Of a stretch of DNA of 64,000 nt, positions 58,694-64,000 are shown piece after piece; the first letter of the stretch is position 1; each line of letters begins with the position of its first letter. The translations under genes and the position numbers were made by a program. This stretch comes from Vidua macroura. Its lineage: Eukaryota; Chordata; Aves; Passeriformes; Viduidae. Where the stretch lies: NCBI RefSeq assembly GCF_024509145.1, contig NC_071576.1, forward strand, positions 18,314,728 through 18,378,727. Reading direction: 5' to 3'. Under the pieces are notes generated by a model. That model made no database searches. It was not told where the DNA came from and saw only the letters and a program-made list of their open reading frames with translations.

Positions 58694-59684
58694 TCCTGAA
58701 AGGTAGCAAAGATATCCTGGCTTACATTTGGTGTCACCAATTAACTAAACATGACACAAATAACATTTTACCCATTTTTCCACATCAGCAAAAATAGTTC
58801 TATACTTTTTTAAATGCTGAAGCCTACAAGGGTTGGTGTAGCGCTTAGTAGAATTGATGGGTTAGAAAGAAAAAAAAAACCAGCTTTTGACACCATAAAT
58901 AGATTAGACTCAGACTTTAGTAGTAGATTCATCTACCACTGATTTTTTAAAATGTATTGAATTGATTTTACAGTGTGAGTCCAACAAGAAAGCTCAAGCT
59001 AAGTTTAAAAATCCATTAAGACTACTTTCTCCCTTAGTAGATTTGGGTTCAGTTTTATTTTTTAAATTTCTCAAGTGATGTTATAAAGATGAGATTTTAA
59101 ATTAAAAAATAGCTTGGCTGCACTTTCCTTATTACAAACATCTGCCTTTCCTAAAAAAAGAGAAATCAAAGAACATTTGCTACAATTAACAGGAGAGGAA
59201 GAAGAATGACAGAAGCATGCATACATGTCTCCTTAGAGCTTAAAAACTAGTTGACAGAAGCCAGCTTAGGTACTTCAGAATTATACACACTATATTTTTG
59301 CATGGAATATCAGACACTTAAATCTTTGTTTCAAATACCGGTTGCTAGAGACCTGCTGTTGAGACCAAAACAGGAAACATCATAGTTTTAATATATTGCA
59401 TATAAAAATAGAGTTACTTTACAACTATTACAACTATTTGCTATTACAACAACTTTACAACTATTTGCTTTATACAGGGATTATGTCGTCCTTTAGTCGC
59501 TCTCTGAAGGAAAAGCTCATATCCTTTCCAGGATATAGTATTATACAGTATATTCCAGATATGGTAGTATATAGCCAACGATAAGTTCTTTCCAACACAC
59601 ACCATTCATATTCTTTTTACTCCTTCACTGCCTCCAGGTGTTCCAGAGAAGTCTCAGCCTATGCCCAGTTTATCCTCAAACACA
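58694..59684. other. Unique AT-rich sequence
   Basis: No gene is seen. A small direct repeat CAACTATTTGCT lies at 59431-59442 and 59458-59469. Nothing else is supported. Confidence 0.5.
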
Positions 59685-60195
59685 TATTGGGTCTGGCTGA
59701 GCTGGAGCTCATTTTCCCATAGAGCCCTCACAGCTCTGTGCTTTGCATTGGTAGCTGGAAAGGTGTGGATAAAAGGTGTTTTGCCTACAGATGAGCAGTG
59801 CTGGCACACCAGCAGGGCTGTCTCTCTAACATTCCCAGCCCCATCAAGGCGCTGGGAATGGGCAAAATCCTGGGAGGGGACACAACCAGGCCAGCTGACC
59901 CAAATTAACCACAGGGATATTCCATAGCAGGTGACATCAGCTCAGGTATAAAAGGTTAGGAAAGGCATGGGGTTATAGTGCTATTTGTTTGTGATGTTTG
60001 CCTTCTGGAGTGTAGGCTGAGGCTCTACTTCCCAGGATGTGGCTGAGCATTACTTGCTGATGGGAAGCAGATAACAGCCCTTTTTATTTCCCTCTTGTGC
60101 ATATGGAAACTTCCTCTTTTGCTTTAGTAAACTACCTCAAGTCAACCTATGAGTCATTTTTTTTTTTTCTATTCTGTCCAGCAGGGAAGGAGTAA
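59685..60195 (+). mobile_element. Avian ERVL-like LTR, 3' end missing (about 510 bp)
   Basis: The element opens with a degraded start (TATTGGGTCTGGCTGAGC) and shares ordered blocks with the LTR at 16,646. 'GGGAGGGGACACAACCAGG' lies near 59872-59890, 'CAGCTGACCC' near 59892, 'CAGGGATATTCCATAGCAGG' near 59912-59931, a CRE-like TGACATCA at 59932-59939 and a good TATA box TATAAAAG at 59947-59954. Downstream it has the 'GGGAAGCAG', 'CTTTAGTAAACTACCTCAAG' (near 60122-60141) and 'CTATTCTGTCCAGCAGGG' counterparts, then breaks off before the usual GGTTAAACC...ACA end. No target-site duplication was found. The TATA box is intact although the termini are lost. Confidence 0.82.
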
Positions 60196-61975
60196 TTCAG
60201 GAAAGCTACTATAAAATCTTACTTTTGTCTTCTTTTGCTTTATTTAGAGTGTTTTCAGAGGGAATAGACATCTAAATTGGGGACCTGACACTGAATACAG
60301 AATAGGTAACATAGGACATCAGCAAGAGAAAAAGAAGGGCATTAATCTAGCTCAAATCAAATTATTGAGAAGGGGAAGTCAGCCTGAAAGGATAACATCC
60401 TACAGAGCAATTTGGAAAGAAAATTTATACAAGTGCCATAAGTAGTAAGAATTGTGATTTTGCATTTAGCCTTTCTTCTGCCTTCTACATTATGTAAGTA
60501 GCTGTGAGAATTTAAGATTGCAGTCTGAACTATAACGTCATCACCACTATAGTTTGCGTTCTACCCTTAGATCCAATTTTGCATCTAGAAAACTAGATAT
60601 TTTTGCAAATTTGAACGTTTGAATCTAAAGAATAAGTTTTTCAAAGACAGAGGTTTTTAAAATAAATTAATTTAGCTGAAAATCAGAAATCTTGTGAGTT
60701 GCCTTTTCAGAATATCTGTGACTCTCTAGCTCTATATATACACCCAATTCTGCAATGACATAAAATGGGATTTTAAGAAAGGGTAAGTATTTTTATCATA
60801 GAGCAAGAGACAAATTCTTTCTCTTGGCTAAGGTACTTTAGAATATGATCAAAACTTTGATATATTTTCAAAATACATATTTAATCGTAGTTAGGGAAAT
60901 TTGAAAAGAACTTGAAGAAAATTTAAGATGGGTGGTAAAAAAGAGGCTTGGATAAATACTGTCATAGGAAATGAACAACTTTATCAAAATATAGTAGCAA
61001 TATTTTCATTTGAATAAATAGATGATGAACAAGTAACCATTGGCAAAATACTAATTTCCTCTTATTTTAAATGAGCTGACTAAAATTTTGAGAAGTAAAA
61101 AGTTATGCTCATGTTGAATGCTTTTAGAAATCTTCTAGGTATAAGCTTGCCTGCTATTAGGAGAATTACATAAAGGCAAGACAAAGAAAGGTGTCTATAC
61201 CTCATTGAGTTTATATTTGGTGGAAAATACTGGAACATAGTTTCTGCCTGAGATATTTATATTAGATGAATGTAGAGTCACTAGATATGTCTACTTACCT
61301 ACGTCTCATATTCTTCAAAACATCTTGGAGAACCTTATAAATAAGTCTTAAGTTATTGTCAGAAATGAAACAAACGAATGCAAACAAAATCCTAGCACAA
61401 TAATGACGAATATATTGCTTGTAGATCTGCAGTTAGGACTGAATTGAGTTGTACATCAAGGCCAGAACCTAGCAGTGTTTTCTGTTTCTACGTTTCCTTA
61501 ATTTTTAAAGCATAATGCAAGGCAAAGTATTTTGAATCTTAAATAAAGCTGCTGGTGTTAGATTTTCTGTAGAATGAGAAAATTAAAAAGCAAGAAGAGT
61601 TTTAGATAGGAGAAAAAATCATGAGAATTCTTAGCAAATCCCTATCATATTCAAATGTGCTTTTCAAATGAGTATGCAAAAGATGTCAAGTTGAAATACA
61701 GACTCAAGCTTAAGATGACTCTAATATAAACTATTTAATTTACAGAAAAGCCTTCTGGGATGCAAAATTTTTTTATTCATTTTACTTCACTATGAATCAA
61801 GGAAAAAGTTCATCACAAATAATTTTCTGATCTATGAACCAGTTTTTGATCTGTGAACTATGAGGAATAAAAATATAATCTTTTATGGAAATCAAGAAGC
61901 AATCAAAGATTTTAAATGTTAATATAAATCTTAAAAACTTTTTGAGTATTGAAAAGATGCCATGTTTTCATACGT

Positions 61976-61997
61976 AAAAAAAAAAAAAAAAAAAAAA
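61976..61997 (+). repeat. 22-nt A run
   Basis: Twenty-two consecutive A residues, with no recognisable element and no polyadenylation hexamer immediately upstream. Confidence 0.95.
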
Positions 61998-62952
61998 GTA
62001 GAAATAGTGTAACTCTTGCAGACTTGGAATCCCTTTGAGTACTTTTAGTGACCTAAAGACAGATGTGGCAATATTCAAGTCTTCATTTGTTGTCTGATCT
62101 TTCTGATTAAAATCCAGTATTTTGTGTAAAATGCTAACACTAGTGTAAGTCTCCTGCTTCAAGACTTCCAAACACAAGTGCATTTGCTGCTAGAAAACTG
62201 TACCAGTGCCATGATTCAGGAATTTATAATTCTCTGGGTAGCTGAACTGTAAATACTTCCTTCCCTTGGGTTTCCAACCACCTTGTTTTCTCTCCCATTC
62301 AAAAGTAATATTTGTGCCAGAAATATACACATGAGAGTGAGCACATAAGGGAGTGTGTGCTTGTGAGAAACAGGGGAAGAGAGAAAAATATAGCTTTACT
62401 TAATGTAAAGCAGTGGGGCACAGTGGATTAATTTATATCATACAAAGCATGAATATGTATTAATAGAAACATATAAAATATATTATGAACATATTATATC
62501 TGTTTTTTTAAATCCCTGTTTTACTAAATTATTATTATTTATTAATTTGACAAAACTCAGGGATATATGTCTGAACCAGGTTCTTGATTGGAGTGTATTT
62601 TCTTCTGTGGAAATACATTGATTTACACTGAATAGTATCAACTGCACTATCATTCTCATATCACTCTTGGAATGACTGCTCATTTTTGAGCCTGTTACTC
62701 TCACAATTCCTATGCATGTTATTCATACATGCCTTTGTCTTAGCATTTCAGAATTCAAGAATTGACAGAGACTGTCTTAGAATTGATTTTGATACAAAAC
62801 TAATGATAAACTTCCAGCAGAGAAATCAGAATTTTAATCTCTGACTCTCCAGCTTTAATAGAAAAACAAACCAATGCACAATATAATCTGTCTTCTAGAT
62901 GCAGGAAAAATCAGACATTAATCCTTATTTAAATAAATAAAATAGTTTTATC

Positions 62953-63008
62953 AAGAATTTCAGGATTAGAGGATAACATCAATTTTGTTATCTAATCCTG
63001 AAATTATT
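62953..63008. repeat. Long inverted repeat, 20-bp stem with 3-nt bulge
   Basis: The left arm AATTTCAGGATTA (62956-62968) pairs exactly with TAATCCTGAAATT (62993-63005). GATAACA (62972-62978) pairs exactly with TGTTATC (62986-62992). The only irregularities are a 3-nt bulge (GAG, 62969-62971) on the left arm and a 7-nt loop. Two further A-T pairs can form outside a single mismatch. A stem of 20 pairs is much longer than expected by chance here. It could be a small RNA precursor hairpin, the remnant of a palindromic transposon, or a recent inverted duplication. No known family is recognised. Confidence 0.85.
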
Positions 63009-64000
63009 AGAATTGCAGAACCTAGTGAGAAAACTTGTCCCCAAACTGAAATGCTAAAAAGATACTCTAAATTCTTAATAATATCTAACTGATTAACTAA
63101 CATCTATCTGAATTTTCCCATCACATGCTGAACATTTCACTTCTAAGTTTACCTTTTATAGACTTGAAAGGAAGTCGTACACATAATTAAAAAAAAAGAA
63201 TTCTTGGTGATCTAACGACTCTTTGTTAGTTTATTTTCTTGACCCATTCAACTTCTTCCTGCAGTTCTTCATAAGACTAACTTGTAAGCCATTCATCACT
63301 AGTTTTAGTCCTTTGTGCTTTTTTCCAGTTTATCTGCTTGTTATTATAAAACCACATCCCACTCTTAGAGTTCTTCTGATTTATATTCTCATTCTGTACT
63401 AATATTACCAATATTAATAATGTGATACTTAATATTACTTCCTTCATCTCTTTAGAAATCCTTTATATGGAAGCCCATCTTCCTGGCTAAAGTGTGTAAT
63501 TTTAATCTATTGCTATGCTTTTGCTCCACTTTTACATTAATTTGCACAGAATTATTAACTTGATACTTTTTGACAGTTTCACATATATGCTATGTTTCCA
63601 AATGCTTCTTTTCCTTTAGTCAGATTGATCTTTCACATAGCACAGCCTATGTTCTCTCAGCATTTGTAAAAAATATATGCTTCAACACTGTCCTCAATAA
63701 TTTACTTGTAGACTGGGTCTATTTATAATGCTTATGTAGCAGGCATTCTCCTTTTGCCAGAAGGCCACATCCTTCAGGTATTAGGTATCTGAAATAAGGT
63801 GCATCAGTCTTATTCTCTCTTACTATGATGCTATTTTGTTCTATTCCCCTTTTTATCTTTTATGAAGGCTTTTAACAGGTCTGCTTCTCTCTTCCTTCTG
63901 AGATACAGAGAAAGCATGAATATTTTCATCATACAGTAAAAAGCTTTATTTTCTCCCTATCTGTCTTTTTATATCTCTGATTTAGGCCATCAGGTCTCTG

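Larger units (their letters stand above)
60196..64000. other. Unique AT-rich sequence with one strong hairpin
   Basis: No gene or interspersed repeat is recognisable. A 22-nt A run lies at 61976-61997 and a short ATT-rich patch near 62526-62545. The inverted repeat at 62,953-63,008 is listed separately. The last kilobase is T-rich and unremarkable. Confidence 0.5.

Noticed and set aside
1..64000. tRNA, snRNA, CRISPR arrays, operons, prophage or other prokaryotic-type systems
   Set aside because: No tRNA-like B box (GGTTCGAAT type), no U-RNA start words, and no regularly spaced repeats with unique spacers were seen. Composition and repeats are those of a vertebrate genome, so bacterial feature types do not apply.

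Overview
The window looks like vertebrate nuclear DNA, most likely from a bird. It is AT-rich and has no recognisable protein-coding gene. The case for a bird rests on the interspersed repeats, recognised from remembered consensus features because no database was available. There are several CR1-type LINE 3' ends with the characteristic short tail of the 'ATTCTATG/ATTCTGTG' type, and four long terminal repeats of the avian ERVL-like kind. Two of these LTRs are complete solo LTRs with exact 5-bp target-site duplications. The species cannot be fixed from this sequence.

Layout: 1-7 kb is unique AT-rich sequence. A minus-strand CR1 fragment lies at about 7.02-7.22 kb. Between 10.4 and 17.2 kb there is a cluster of two plus-strand CR1 tails (about 10.5 and 15.9 kb) and two LTRs (11.03-11.45 kb and 16.65-17.18 kb). 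At 18.2-19.2 kb there is a less AT-rich segment ending in an ATTAAA signal and an 18-nt A run. From 19.2 to 31 kb the sequence is mostly unique, broken by an adenine-free T/G tract (21.03-21.17 kb) and a 41-nt A run next to a CR1 tail (23.96-24.08 kb). A complete solo LTR of 1025 bp occupies 31,202-32,226. From 32 to 52 kb the sequence is mostly unique, with short CR1 tails at 42.4 kb (minus) and 46.7 kb (plus). The 52-60 kb part holds an A/C tract, a very long (GGAA)n/(GGGA)n microsatellite (about 390 bp) and a (TTTG)n tract. A fourth LTR, missing its 3' end, lies at 59.7-60.2 kb. The last 4 kb are unique except for a notable 20-bp-stem inverted repeat near 63.0 kb.

No open frame stands out as a gene. 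The longest frames lie in the microsatellite, in LTRs or across CR1 tails; the rest are short and show no recognised domain. Two places have splice-like signals that could mark exons (12,224-12,313 and 39,129-39,392), but neither is established. No tRNA, rRNA, snRNA, CRISPR array or operon-like structure was seen. The window is best read as a gene desert or the inside of a large intron. I found no convincing evidence of a new biological system. The most checkable items are the solo LTRs, the long GGAA microsatellite, the 63-kb hairpin and the candidate 90-bp exon.
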